Part shown: positions 33,801-44,989 of the stretch, one piece after another
Layout: every line of letters starts with the position of its first letter
How positions within the stretch are numbered: position 1 is the stretch's first letter
Origin: Isoetes taiwanensis
Taxonomy: Eukaryota; Streptophyta; Lycopodiopsida; Isoetales; Isoetaceae
Length of the DNA: 64,000 nucleotides
Assembly: GCA_021234155.1 (NCBI GenBank)
Contig: JAJEKV010000004.1
Coordinates: 11,038,109 to 11,102,108, forward strand
Reading direction: 5' to 3'
Position numbers and translations under genes: made by a program
The notes under the pieces: model-generated
Told to the model about the DNA's origin: nothing
What the model saw: the letters and a program-made list of their open reading frames with translations, nothing else
The model's database searches: none

Positions 33801-35497
33801 TGTCCCCTGGACCATCTTGATCGGGATAAGAAAGGAAAACGAATAGATGGCAACAATTTCGATGGAATTGCTGAATCCCTACGTAATAATTTTGGTGAAC
33901 TTAGGATTGTTGAAAAGGAAGACTCTTCTTTTAGCAGTATACCAAATGACATTTTTATTGCAGCCAGAACTGAGATCAGAAAGAAAGAAATTGGAGCAAT
34001 TTGGCAGGTTTTCTTTGCTTCCAATGAGAGGAAAGTTATGTGCTGCCAATGATAACCAGTTAACAAAGTACAAGTTTATTGTTAGCAGGAACCTTTTGAA
34101 GAGGAAAGTAACTCCAAGAAAGATCAGTCAGAAATTCTTGTTGAACCTCGTGTTAGAAAGCATCTTCTTGGTATGGCAGATGAGACGAATTTTTACATGC
34201 ATGCTGTTATATAGGCCCTGTATCTTGGATTTGGGTTTCTTGTTGGTGAAGCCTGCGTGCTACAAAATTCGTTACTGAAGTTTTAGAGGCTTCAGTTCTA
34301 GAGTTCTAGGTCATTGAATTCCGGAAAGCTTACTGGAGGGCTGCAAAAGCCAGGGTAAATTATAGAAGTCCTGCTATGGGAGACTTGTGGATTCTCTGTG
34401 TAGCAGACCTTCTTATAGGTGAAAAATTGGCAAGCCAGCCAGGGTTTTAATTGGCTCTAGCTGCTAAAACTGCCATGTATATATCCATCTACATCACTGG
34501 CTTGGATAGATCACGAATTTTTCAACACAGTAGGTTGGTGTTGATATAATAGCTCAATGGTAAAGCACTGTTCCTGGGTTACAGTAAATCACTCAAATTG
34601 TAGGGAGGAGACCCTGGTTTAACAACTAGTCCATCGTCAGGTTCTGATAATGAGGTTAGTCATAAATCCTATAACGTGACAATTTTGTTAGGTTAACAGT
34701 TAATCACCAAGATAGCAAGAGTACTTCTTTTGCCTTCTAACACAGAAAGAAGATTTCAAAAAATTCATAAAGAGCGAATGGTAAGGTGAATGTTACTTGC
34801 CATATCTTTGTACTTTTCTCCATCTGGCAAAATGACAGTCTCTACAAGAATGGAAGATCCACCATGACGTATCGCGTCTACTACCTTCTCCAGATATAGG
34901 GGTGCCACAGTTGTATTGGTGACAATGAGGACACTCTTGCCTTTTATATGCCTGAACATTTTGGATCAGAAACATGAAGATTTAAAATTCAATAAATCCT
35001 TTCAGGTTTTGAAAGCATAAGTATCGTAAATCATTGAGCATTTTATCATGTGCATTTGGCAATAATCAGGTATGAGTGTGTCAAGAAAGCAGACAGGTAT
35101 TAGAACCACAACCATGGTCAGGAACCCAAATACAACAATGAAAGATAATAAAATACCTCTGCAGTAGTTCAGGCTGATTCAATAGTCCGGCACCAATATA
35201 AATGGGGTAACTGCGATCACCCAGATCAACATCGACAGTAGTAATATGCCCCTCAGATGAAGGTTTAACAGTGTCTAGAACAGCAGAAGCTGATCTAATG
35301 GGCTGCATCCGGTGTCTCTGTTTCAAATTCTGTGCAATGGGCCTTTCTTCAAAAACGGAACTAGAGCTAGACAGTGCGGGGAAGTGAAACCTGGCAGGCT
35401 TGGAGACGAGAGGAAGCATGGAAGGGCTGTCTAATTGGCATGAGAACGGGGCTAGCCAAGGCTGGACCTGAACTCCGGCGAGTCGGAAGGCTGCCAT
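30887..35497 (-). CDS. DHQS: 3-dehydroquinate synthase, plastid (shikimate pathway)
   Basis: Converts DAHP to 3-dehydroquinate using NAD and a divalent metal. Eight exons: 35497-35157, 34951-34801, 32368-32201, 32130-31904, 31830-31707, 31628-31566, 31476-31333, 31018-30887. They sum to 1350 nt, or 449 residues, near the usual plant length. Residues 1 to about 65 are Ser/Ala/Arg-rich, a likely chloroplast transit peptide. Family motifs follow: [81 protein letters not shown] (metal-binding Glu), [11 protein letters not shown] and [10 protein letters not shown] (metal-binding His). Every join keeps phase. The donor of intron 2 is ATG|GCAAGT, so it is a GC-AG intron. Intron 2 (about 2.4 kb) holds tRNA-like sequences and a foreign gene fragment. 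No damage seen; presumed functional. Confidence 0.96.
32573..32650 (+). repeat. tRNA-Val-like sequence (possible SINE head) in DHQS intron 2
   Basis: GGCTCAGTGGTAAGTCACTT resembles an A box/D arm, TTTACAAGCAGAAGGT resembles the tRNA-Val(UAC) anticodon arm, and TTGGGTTATCCAAC resembles a B box/T arm. No acceptor stem closes it, so it is not a functional tRNA. Confidence 0.4.
33783..34262 (+). pseudogene. Captured gene fragment with its own intron, antisense in DHQS intron 2
   Basis: A frame with [20 protein letters not shown] and [20 protein letters not shown] runs to AATTTGGCAG|GTTTTC (about 34006). After the acceptor TATTGTTAGCAG (about 34089) the frame continues [20 protein letters not shown] and [15 protein letters not shown] to a TAG. 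Past the stop, [17 protein letters not shown] still looks coding. The protein family is not recognised. Keeping an intron argues for DNA-level capture (as in Pack-MULEs or Helitrons) or a nested gene, not a processed copy. No start codon found. Confidence 0.45.
34548..34625 (+). repeat. tRNA-like sequence in DHQS intron 2
   Basis: ATAGCTCAATGGTAAAGCAC is A-box-like, and GGAGGAGACCCTGGTTTAAC, 45 bp on, is B-box-like. The fold is incomplete. Probably a decayed SINE. Confidence 0.3.
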
Positions 35498-37456
35498 AAT
35501 GGGGCAGAACTAGGATGAATCGTTGCGGATTTACTGAAGTAGCAATACTTGTTGGAATGGTTGGTGGCGTCAAACTCTGAGCCTGGACATTCCGCACTCC
35601 AAATCTCACCCATGTTTTTGTAATGCCCAAATTTGATAGATTGAACACATGGCCTTCCTACCGGCCAATGGTTTGACGCGGCTCGTCATTTTGTCTCCTT
35701 TTTACCAATATAATGAATTCAATTATTATGGTCGTTGTTTTGTTATTCTTTGGGAATGAACCATTGACTCATTCCAAATTTATTCTATGTATATGAGCAT
35801 TTTGGTAACTTGCACTATTTAGTGTACATGTTTCATGTCTCATGTTGTCATTTCTATGTCTGCTCTTGCTGCTGCTCGTTATTAAAAATAAATGCTCGTT
35901 ATTACGGCTTCCATACAGCATTTATTTTACAACGAATGAATGGACAATTTGTCACTACTTTCTGTCAAGGCAGCATGTTGTGACCAGCTCTTCTCTAAGA
36001 TGGTTCGAATAGGTCCTTCCGCTAATGTTATGATACACTGGAAACCCAGTTTCTATCTTACAACACAGCCAATCCTCTGAAAAAGGATGTTTGATGCATA
36101 GTAACGTTAAATATAGCCTTTTGGCCATTTTCTTGCTAAATTCCATAGAGAAAGTGTACTTATAATACCTTATTTTACAACAAACTTTTAGTATACAACT
36201 TAGCAGCTTTATGGGCCTGGTCTGAACATAATCTTATGCTTTTTAAGCACCTGCTAGAATCCATATATGTTGAGCTATATGTTGGCAACCATCTTCCAAA
36301 TGAGAATGGCAAAAAATCTTTTAACGCAGCATATAAGTTCTGCAGTGCATTGTATGATGAAACGCGACCTCGAACTACTTATTGGAAATGAAATGCACCT
36401 TAAATATAAAGCATGTATCCTGCAATAGGACATGCTTCTTAAACTGGAGTAAGCCTCTGAAAATTGCCACATTTCGTTGTAAGCACTTCCTGAGTAGATG
36501 TCTATTCACAGTATTTGAGAAATGAGAATCCAGAAGCTCTTGATTTCATAGAAATTCTGAAAATCCGAATTGTATCTATAAATGAAGGGTTTAAAGGAGC
36601 ATGAACAAATCATTTGATTTCATTTATAGGCCAGAAAGGAAAGAAAAATGGCAATGTGATTATCAGAGGCTTGAACTTCCTGGGCGAATAACACTGCAAT
36701 TCTTCTTTACATGATCAGATGGCAAGAAGAATTGCCACCAAAATAGCTGAGGTCTGTCTTTTCTTGGGTCTACATTTTGAGTTCAAGCTTGTAAAAAGAT
36801 CATAAATAGGTGCATCCAGCAAGGCAGGAGGGACTTTACAAATTATCAGGTCTGCCATGCATTGACATGTCCCTGAATCTCATGTGCAAAAGTCCTCCTA
36901 AGCTGCAAAACAATCTGTTTCCTCACACAAGGTGGTCTGTTTGACACAGAAAAGGCAGCATTCTTTAGGATCAATCCTTTACAAGAAGAAAGCTTTGTTG
37001 TCACGAATAATCTTTGCATGAATCCTTGGTGATATCAGCATTCAGTGACAGGTGCACTTGCAATTTGCATTCATGCAGAGAAATTCGCATCCAACTTGTG
37101 ATCATAAATAATGGTTGACAATCGAGAGAAATAGGGACACAGGCTTCAGGTAAGAAATTGAAACTTTGAACTGCAAGCCATTGCCGATGTCTGTCCTTAA
37201 TGTAAAATAAATCCAGCACTCTAGCACAGACATTTGCCTCAACCAGATTGTTACTTACAATTAAAGAACTTTCCAGTGATAAATTCAATAAGTCGAGACA
37301 TCTGAGGGCTCCTAGGGCACCACAACAAAATCTCAATTTGCTGATTCACCTAAGTTCATCCGTTTTCCACTTGGTAAGAAGCTCCTTTTAGGGGTATTAA
37401 ATTTACCTTCCAATCATACACGTTAAATAACCCGTAACTCACATTGAACATTGTTT
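35498..37456. other. Intergenic between DHQS (5' side) and PPR-SMR (3' side)
   Basis: Holds the DHQS upstream region (35498 to about 36000) and the 3' flank of the PPR gene. AT-rich. Frames such as 37336-37001 have no recognised domain or splice support. No repeats found. Confidence 0.5.
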
Positions 37457-38927
37457 CTACTCTTGTGTAAGCCATTTTTTTACTGCATGTCCACGGCCCA
37501 GAAGTCTTCCTTTGTTCTGTCTGTCTACTGTAAATGGGCTTTCCATGGTCCTCAGACTAGAGAGGACGATATTCCTCACAGGCGATTCATCTTTTGTATC
37601 TCTATGCTTTCCTTGACCAATAACAATCTCAAATTCTTCTGGGACCTCAATTCTTCCATGCAATTTCTCCCTTGACTCTCTTAGCCATAACACAAGGGTC
37701 AGATAAGCAGCTGCTAGTGACATACCATGTAGATCTAGCCGCCAACTTGACATAGACCAGGAGACAGTTTCTACGATGAAGTTAATTGACAAAACTGACT
37801 CTACTAACTCAAGCTCTTCCTTGGATGATATAAACTTATACAAGCTCTGGAGCAATGTTTCATAATGAGGTGATTTCTGTGCATTGCTGGACAGCGCAAA
37901 TGAAATGAGCGCAGGGCATGCATTAACCAAAGCATTTAAGGAGCGCACTGAAAGAGAAACATTTGCATTTTCCATACTTTCAAGCAATTGCTTCATCTTC
38001 GTGTAGTCATGACAAAGACCATAACTTTCTAGGACCATGTTATATACAGTTGTATCAATTAAAAGATTCTCCATTTGAATCCGGTCAAGGATGCGTTGAA
38101 CGTCATTAACCAGCCCACACTTTCCATAACAATGAAGAACAACCTTATAGTCATTTAAGGAAGGTTTGCAACCATTGACTTGCATCTGTTTCAACGTTTC
38201 TTCAGCATCATAGTGTAGTCCTGCAGATGCTTGCGCCTTGAGCAGAGATCTAAAACTCACAGGTCTTGCAAAATCCAAACCCAGTGCTTGAATCTCTTCA
38301 AAATGTTCAACAGCATTGTTCCAGAGTCCATAATTTCCATAAATTTCTATCAAACGACACCCCAGCTTCACTCTCTCATGTATGCTCAAGTTTGCTTCAA
38401 ATTGTTCACGCAGTAGTTTAACTTCCTGTTGTTGCTGTACTTTTTCTAATAAAGCTACCATGTGTGCATGAAGTTGCAGATCGATATTTGGGACACTGGT
38501 CAGACGATACATCTGCATATAAATAAATTTTATTGCTTTGCTAATCATGCTGAAATTTTATGATAATATTGGCAGAAAAGTATAGGATATATCATATTCA
38601 TTTTCACATATATCTTATCATCCTGCATATGTACATAGGATTTGCATCTTATCAACCTAAACCCTATTGAGCCTGGCTGCTTACTTTGAGAGCAATTTGC
38701 CAATTCTGTTGTTGAATGAGCTCGTGTAATGCGAGCATTCTGATATTAGTAGGCATGTGCTTCCACCGACGCAACGCTGCCCCAACTCTACCGCCTCCAC
38801 ATTCCCAAGCCACAGATAGTTCCTTTACTCTTTCCAACACTTTAAGCCTAGTTTTGCCCGACTGCTTGTGCATTGGTTGAAAAGCAAAAACGACTGGAAC
38901 CCAAGCTCCTAATAACACGACAACCAT
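37457..38927 (-). CDS. PPR-SMR protein (pentatricopeptide repeats with C-terminal SMR domain)
   Basis: Exon 1 (38927-38685) ends CTCAAA|GTAAGC. Exon 2 (38512-37457) follows the acceptor TTATATGCAG. Both are in phase 0; total 432 residues. The N-terminal part is basic (SGKTRLKVLERVKEL). The middle holds about four degenerate PPR helical pairs, e.g. GCRLIEIYGNYGLWNNAVEH, FRSLLKAQASAGLHYDAEET and YKVVLHCYGKCGLVNDVQRI. Residues about 335-432 form an SMR domain with LDLHGMS, EIVIGQGKH, ESPVRNIV and GRLLGRGHAVKKWL. PPR-SMR proteins bind organelle RNA, and some SMR domains cut it. The first residues (MVVVLLGAWVPVVFAF) are hydrophobic, and targeting is unclear. Intact. Confidence 0.9.
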
Positions 38928-39074
38928 TGTTCTCTCAAAACAAAGATTTGGATATCCGCCCGATTCGGGTTAGGAAAACTAGAAATAAAACAAGGGAGGT
39001 TTCCATTTTGAAGCCTAGTAGGGTTTCCTCTGACCTCAATGAAAAAATCTAAAGCAAGATTTTTTGGCCGCCAC

Positions 39075-40490
39075 TCATTAGAAGGAAGGAAGGAAGGAAG
39101 GAAGGAAGTTTATTTTAACGTCCACGGAGGCCAGAGGCCTATGAGACGGTACATGCAGAGAACAGGCAAAAAAGCCAAAAACCCCAATACCAAAAACAAA
39201 CAATGTAACTGTACAGTAGAACCCTACTACCGGGATGAAAAAACCCCCACTTGGGAGGAAAAACCCTAGCAGTAGGCTCTCAAATACCATGCCCCGAGGA
39301 AGAGCAAGTCCGGTAGAAATCTGCTGCGGGATGTAAGCTCCCGGCCAGCGCTACCATAGGTGATGCAAATGGCCGATGTAGCGGTGTGTCGAGCATCTAA
39401 GATCGGTGTGCCTTTGCTTTCGGACATGGGCATATCTTTGGGCCGGGCCCTGGAGGGCATGGTGCTCATCCTCTATCGCGTGCATCTCACAACACGACAT
39501 ATCCTTTCCTCCACGGGGATCCCGGTGCCGCCATTCACCCCGGCTGACTGTTTCAATTCGAGGTAATGGGAACCCGTCCTTATGGCGGCAATAGCTCTCC
39601 GTTTCTTCACTAAGATGTGTGCTTTCAAGCACCGATGGGGTCCATGCTCAAGGTAGGGATTAATCTAAGCGTGATAGTGCTCGTCTTGGGCTTTGCAAGA
39701 GTAGAGGCATCCCACAGGGGTGGCGGCATAGCCCGCATCCAATTGCCCATTCAGCGCATCGGGAACCGCGGTGCCACCATCATTTGGTAATCCATAGACC
39801 ACCTCCTAAACCATCCCTTACGATTGCTCGTGCCATACCCTCTTGTTTGGGGGCCCTCAGATTAACAACACACTGTGGGGGCAAGCGATGCTCATCCATC
39901 CCATCCACCTTATGGAAGCAAGTAAGATACTCAAGATAGCGAATCTTTGTAAAGGCGGGAACCCCGTCTCATACAACAAAATCGATGCACGATGCGGTGT
40001 CCTTCACTCCCAAGCTATATGTCAAGAAAGCTTTACGCACCCTTTCCAACCTATCCCATGTATTTTTGCTAAGCTTCTTTGGGCCCCAAACCTCCACCCC
40101 ATATAGCGGCACCCGGCTCGACCAAAGCTCTAAGCGGTGTGTGCTCTCCTCGCCCGATCCGCAGAGATCTATCAGGCAACACGCGTTTTTGCGCGCATAT
40201 AAAGCCTTCGGCCAGACTTTGGCTCTCCTCTCCACACACTCATCCCACGGCATGTTAGTAGTGAAATCAATTCCCCGGATACTTGAAGCTCAAGACCATC
40301 CACTTCTGGCCCCCTGTAATATAACTCGGGATAGGGTGTTGCGAGGGGGGATGAGAAGCTTAGTTTTGTGCAAGTTCATTGTCATTCCGTTGCCCCCCGG
40401 GGAACCCCGAGGGCATCCAAATCTTCTTTGCATACTTTGGCCGTGTGGGCTAGCAAAGCTACATCATCCGCATATAGAGTGAAATCACAT
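39075..40490 (-). mobile_element. Diverged LINE fragment with (CTTCC)n tail
   Basis: On the minus strand, SRVPLYGVEVWGPKK and RLERVRKAFLTYSLGVKD match the C-terminal region of the LINE at 14.5-17.7 kb. A degraded Cys/His motif (CCEMHAIEDEHHALQ) and a 3' stem (AACCCCC / GGGGTTTT type) follow. The tail, reading GGAAG repeats at 39084-39110 on the plus strand, differs from the TTCTA tail of the other copies, so this is a separate subfamily. Multiple frameshifts; not functional. Confidence 0.75.
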
Positions 40491-40948
40491 TACGGCAAAT
40501 GTCCCAACTTTTTTTTTTAACCCAACCCATTCTTGCCACGTTCGCATTTCCACCACACCCGCTATCACACCATCGTGGCAAAAAAATTACTCAGCATTTA
40601 GGCACCTTCATTTTTTGGGACGGGGAATGTTGCATGTCCCAACTTTCAGCGGGTTCCACATCATCGAGAATTCCACGGTGGCTTCCCTCGTGCTCCTACA
40701 TATCCCCGCACCAATAATCCGAGAAGAACAACTGTGAAATTTCGGCATCGGTTGGCGGTGAATTGGAGTAGAACGCCTTCCTCTTCAGCCTTTCCATTCA
40801 TCTATATGAAGATGACATTGCATAGCTTGCATTTTTTTAATTAGGTTCTTTTCCATTCCTTGTTTTCTTTGTAACAATTGATATTTCCTTCTTTTCTTTT
40901 ATTGAATGCTTGACAAAATGAAGGGTTTTGCATTTCTTGTTTGAACAG

Positions 40949-41997
40949 ATGGATGCAAGAACTTTTGATCATGTTCCCTGCACACAAGACAGCGAAATTT
41001 CAGCCAATTTTGCTCCAACTTCCACCCACATTCCATCATTCAATTTTAACTATCCAACAAACCAATTTGTGGCCACTCGCACATCCATTCCTTACATTCA
41101 TCCTCATCAAATGCTATCTTCAATGACCACTCCATTTCCACATAATCCTCCAGTGCTTTATTCATCTTCTTTTACATCAGTACAAACAAACATGTCTATT
41201 CCAGCATCTCAGCAAATATCTCCATCCCATATGAACATGATGTCCCAACCAATCCTCCATCTCAACCACTTGTTGGCTCAAAGAAAAAAGGCCGACCATC
41301 CAGTCAAAAGAATGTTGGCATGGAGAAGATTGAAAAGGATTGCAAAAAGAAAAGAGAGAGAGCACTTCAAGCCAAAGTTCCCAAAGAAGAATATGGAGAA
41401 GATGACGAGAATGCTCCAAGAATATGGCTTGAACATCATGTCGTGGCAATGCTCCATGCTCGATGTGAGCTAATTGAAGAGTTTCTAGCTCCACCAAAAC
41501 AAGGCGTAGACTTATGGAAGAAGGTGCATATCAAAGTTGTTGCAGCATGCCCTAAATTCAAGAAAGATTCCAAAGCTTGCGGGAAAAAATTTCAGTATGT
41601 CTTCAAATAGTATCAAAGTGATATCATTTGGAATAGTGCTTCTGGAAATGATAGAATGGAGACCTACCCGCATTTTCAACTCCTGGATAGCTATTTTAGT
41701 GGGAGAGCCAATAGACAAAAGCATGTGCATGCAGGAGCCATTGATGTGGATGAGATTTTCGAGATTGAAGAAGAAATGGTGAAGGTGAAGACTGAAACAC
41801 TAGAGTTTCCAAGTGGAAAGAAGAAGGCAAAAACTATGTATGTTTCTATGATGGGGGAGATGTTAGCAACGGGAAGAGAACTGATGAAATGCTTGCAACA
41901 ACACCAGGAAGACATGAAAGAGAGCGAAGTTCGCAAGTGTGTTGCCTTAGAAGAAGTGCAAAAGAATTTTGCCTCGTTCTTGGATAAAATGAAATGA
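40949..41997 (+). pseudogene. Myb/SANT-like (trihelix-type) DNA-binding protein, broken
   Basis: An acceptor-like CTTGTTTGAACAG precedes ATGGATGCAAG. The N-terminal part is Pro/Ser/Thr-rich. Near 41250 the frame shifts by 1 nt into one with GSKKKGRPSSQKNVG (AT-hook-like GRP core), a charged stretch, then a Myb/SANT-like region (HHVVAMLHARCELIEEFLAP, DLWKKVHIKVVAACPKFKKD, ACGKKFQYVFK). A TAG at 41608 interrupts it. The same frame resumes with YPHFQLLDSYFSGR and a coiled-coil tail ending at 41997. Such proteins accompany PIF/Harbinger transposases in plants or exist as trihelix factors. No transposase lies nearby. Confidence 0.6.
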
Positions 41998-42845
41998 TCT
42001 TTGAGTTATGCAAACATTCATAAGTGAATTGCATTATTGATGCACTTTATCAATCCTTGAAATTTATGTTCCTGCAACCTGCAATTTTTATGCTACTTGT
42101 TTGTTGAATATATTCAACATTTATTGTTAATATAAATTATTTGTTGTTAAATCCTTTTGGCATTAGCATCTGCTATGTGCAGTATGATATTTTGGTGTTG
42201 CAATTATTGTTTCATCTCTGCTTAACATCTCGGTGGAGATTCAGACCTCTACATGGTGGATTGTTGTTGTTGGTTTAGGGGTTTGTCACTGCACACTTTT
42301 GCTGGTATTGATTCATTTGGGTTGTCTATATATACCTGCAAATGCCACAAATTATATTGTGTTGATTGTCAAGATAAGGGTATAACATGCGTAACGCTGT
42401 GCATTTGTAGGATGCATGTGCAGGGTTTGCCATCCATGATCTTAAAACATGTTATCTAATCTGATTACACCCATTACATACAAAATATATATAAGCAAAT
42501 ATGTACAACAGTTGGAATATACAAAATAATTGAGAACTTGTTGTGCCAGGGAAGGAACTGAGACAGTTGCAGGAGCTGTTGCTTCAGAATCTCACACAGA
42601 TGCAATTCCTGGAAAATATGATGGGGTGGTTGACCATTTTGTCCTTGGTACATGTAAAACCTTGACTACTGCAGGTGAGTGCAGTCCCTTATGGAGTTAT
42701 TGGTCCCTGTTTTATACATGGGGCTTCCAGTGGTATGCAATGAGTTCAATATTTCGAACATCTGATTCAGTGCAATGGATTGTTTTCCTATCTCCTCATG
42801 GAAACATTATATGATCTACATTATGATTATTACATCACTCCACTA
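41998..42845 (+). other. No complete gene; one exon-like block
   Basis: A block at about 42541-42672 has an open frame (REGTETVAGAVASESHTDAI) that ends in a consensus donor, ACTGCAG|GTGAGTGC. No partner exon found. The rest is AT-rich without signal. Confidence 0.25.
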
Positions 42846-43148
42846 AAAATAATAGAATAGAATAGATTTTTTATCGTCCACGGAGACCATTTGGCCTATG
42901 GGACCCAAACAAAAAGAGAGCAGTAAGCGTATTACTGTCGGGATTAAAAAACCCACGCCTCGAAGGGTTTTCGAGGGAAAAACCTTAGCAGTAATAAGTA
43001 TGCTGGTATATTGTACAATTGTATAAGACAATTCAGTAATGTCCCGGAGGATACAGCTGAGTCCGTGTATCCATAACCTCCTGAAGGTATGACCCCAACA
43101 AGCCCACAGACGTCGTATTCAATAACTCATGCAGCGGCTAGTCAGACA
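42846..43148 (-). mobile_element. LINE 3' end fragment
   Basis: The inverse of the TTCTA tail (AATAGAATAGAATAG) is followed by GTCCACGGAGACC, GGCCTATGGGACCC, the stem CTCGAAGGGTTTTCGAGGG, and the C-terminal coding end. Homologous to 14480-14700 and 55148-55353. 5'-truncated. Confidence 0.85.
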
Positions 43149-43199
43149 CAATAACCCCAATTCTGGGTCTATAGTAGGGAACAACACTAAAAAAAAGAC

Positions 43200-43670
43200 T
43201 ATATGCGTTGTTCAAAATAATCTACATGTAGTTATGTGGAGGTGTAGTTTATTAAGGAGACGATGTAGTTTTTTTAAGGGGCTATATTTTTTATTTTTAG
43301 GAGGTGTGTTCTTTTTTTGAGGTGTGGTTTTTCTTATGGGAAATGTAGTTTTTTTTGTTAAGAGGTGTTGTTTTTAAGAAGGTGTTATTTTTTGAGGTGT
43401 GGTTTATAACTAGGTGTAGTTTTTAAGTAGCTGTTTTTTAAGGAAGTATAGTTTTTTGAGGTGTGGTTTATAAGCAAGCGTAGTTTTTAAGTAGCTATTT
43501 TTTAAGGAAGTATAGTTTTTTGAAGTGGCGTGAATTCTTAAGTTGAGGTGTTGTTTTTTGAGATGTTGTTTATAAGTGAGTGTAGTTTTTAAGTAGTTGT
43601 TTTTGAAAGAAGTACGGTTTTTTGAGGTGTGGTTTATAAGTGGGTGTAGTTTTTAAGTGGTTGTCATAAT
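43200..43670. repeat. Degenerate about 65-bp T/G-rich minisatellite
   Basis: Units carry GAGGTGTGGTTTATAAG, GTGTAGTTTTTAAGTAG and TTTTTTAAGGAAGTATAG, repeated about five times with drift. No ORF of interest. Confidence 0.7.
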
Positions 43671-44989
43671 ATACTATTTGCACTTGCCATTTAAGAAGTT
43701 ATTATATCCTGGTTTTGAAACTAGTATTTAGGCACCTTGCGAAGTGATTCAATTTTTAACTTGGACTTGTATTGATTATCTTTGGGCTCTGATTAATGCA
43801 GAGTGCTATCATGGGTCCACTTTTGATGATTGTCCTGGTCATATTGAATGTTTAATCCATAAATGTGTTCTGAACCCTTATGCATCTGAAATTCATATGC
43901 ATATGCATTTTCTTTCCTTCATGCACTACACTTAGTTGAATGAATTAAGACATATCAAGCATTTTAATGACTAGGATTGTAGGTGGATAGGCCTTTATTA
44001 ATTGTAGCCTTTTACCATGTATATTGTATTGAATATCCGAAATCTAATGATCCAAAAAGCCCCATAAAGAGTGACCCAAGGCAGTATTAGATATCAAATT
44101 GGGGCTCTCAAATACAAGGCTTGTACGCACTTGTTTTCTTCAATACTGATCTTTAATTTAAATGATGTGTTAACTTGGTACGGAGGGCAACTCTTCGTTG
44201 CCTCAATAACTTGTTTAATTTTGAAATTTTAATTTTTTATTTTAAAGCTTGAGTTTAGTTTTTTAAAGCCCTCAACCAAAAGCTTGAACTCTTCCAGCCA
44301 ATTGTTATTTATTACATTTGGGTATATTTGTGAACTCATTCTGGTAATTTATAGAATCTCCCCCAACCTCAAATATAAAACATACAGTCTTTTGAGAACT
44401 ATCTCCTACAGACGGTAAAAGTTTTTGGATAAATGGTTGTCTCCCAACCTTATGATTATTTTTAATCTCTGCTCAGTTCATCCACCCCTTAATGGTTGAT
44501 TTAGCAAGTAGCCTTGATTTAGGAGGAACATTGGAAAAATATTCTACAAGTTACATGTTGAGTGTGCAGAAATTGGTTGCTCCTTATATGCTATGGTTGT
44601 GATACTCATACATTGCTGGTTATGCTTCTCCACATTTTAGCATCTAAGACTCGTCATATCTAGTATTGTGAGTGACCTCTTACTGCAAAAGAACTTTTAT
44701 AGAAAACATATAATTAGCCATGCCATACTTTTCAAGGCGTGATTCCATAATTTCAACTACTTTATGGGTGATATTTTTTCAATGCGTGGTATTCTCAAAT
44801 ATACTTGTTAATCTCGGCAGTTTAACAACAAGCAAAAATGGTCAAATCTTACACAATTCTGAACAGAATTGAAACCAAAGTGATGCATTAAGACAGTTGG
44901 TAAATACAGGTTTGGAACATTTTCTCTTGGAAAGTATTACAAAATTTTCCTATTAAGGATAAAAAATGTTTTCCAAACGCTCTTCCCAA
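43671..44989. other. No recognised gene
   Basis: AT-rich. A 63-codon plus-strand frame at 43744-43935 (MIQFLTWTCIDYLWALINAE) has no recognised domain and no promoter context. The right part is the 3' flank of the mini-exon gene. Confidence 0.35.

Noticed and set aside
39039-39290. ORFs around the GGAAG microsatellite
   Set aside because: They are low-complexity sequence at a LINE 3' tail.
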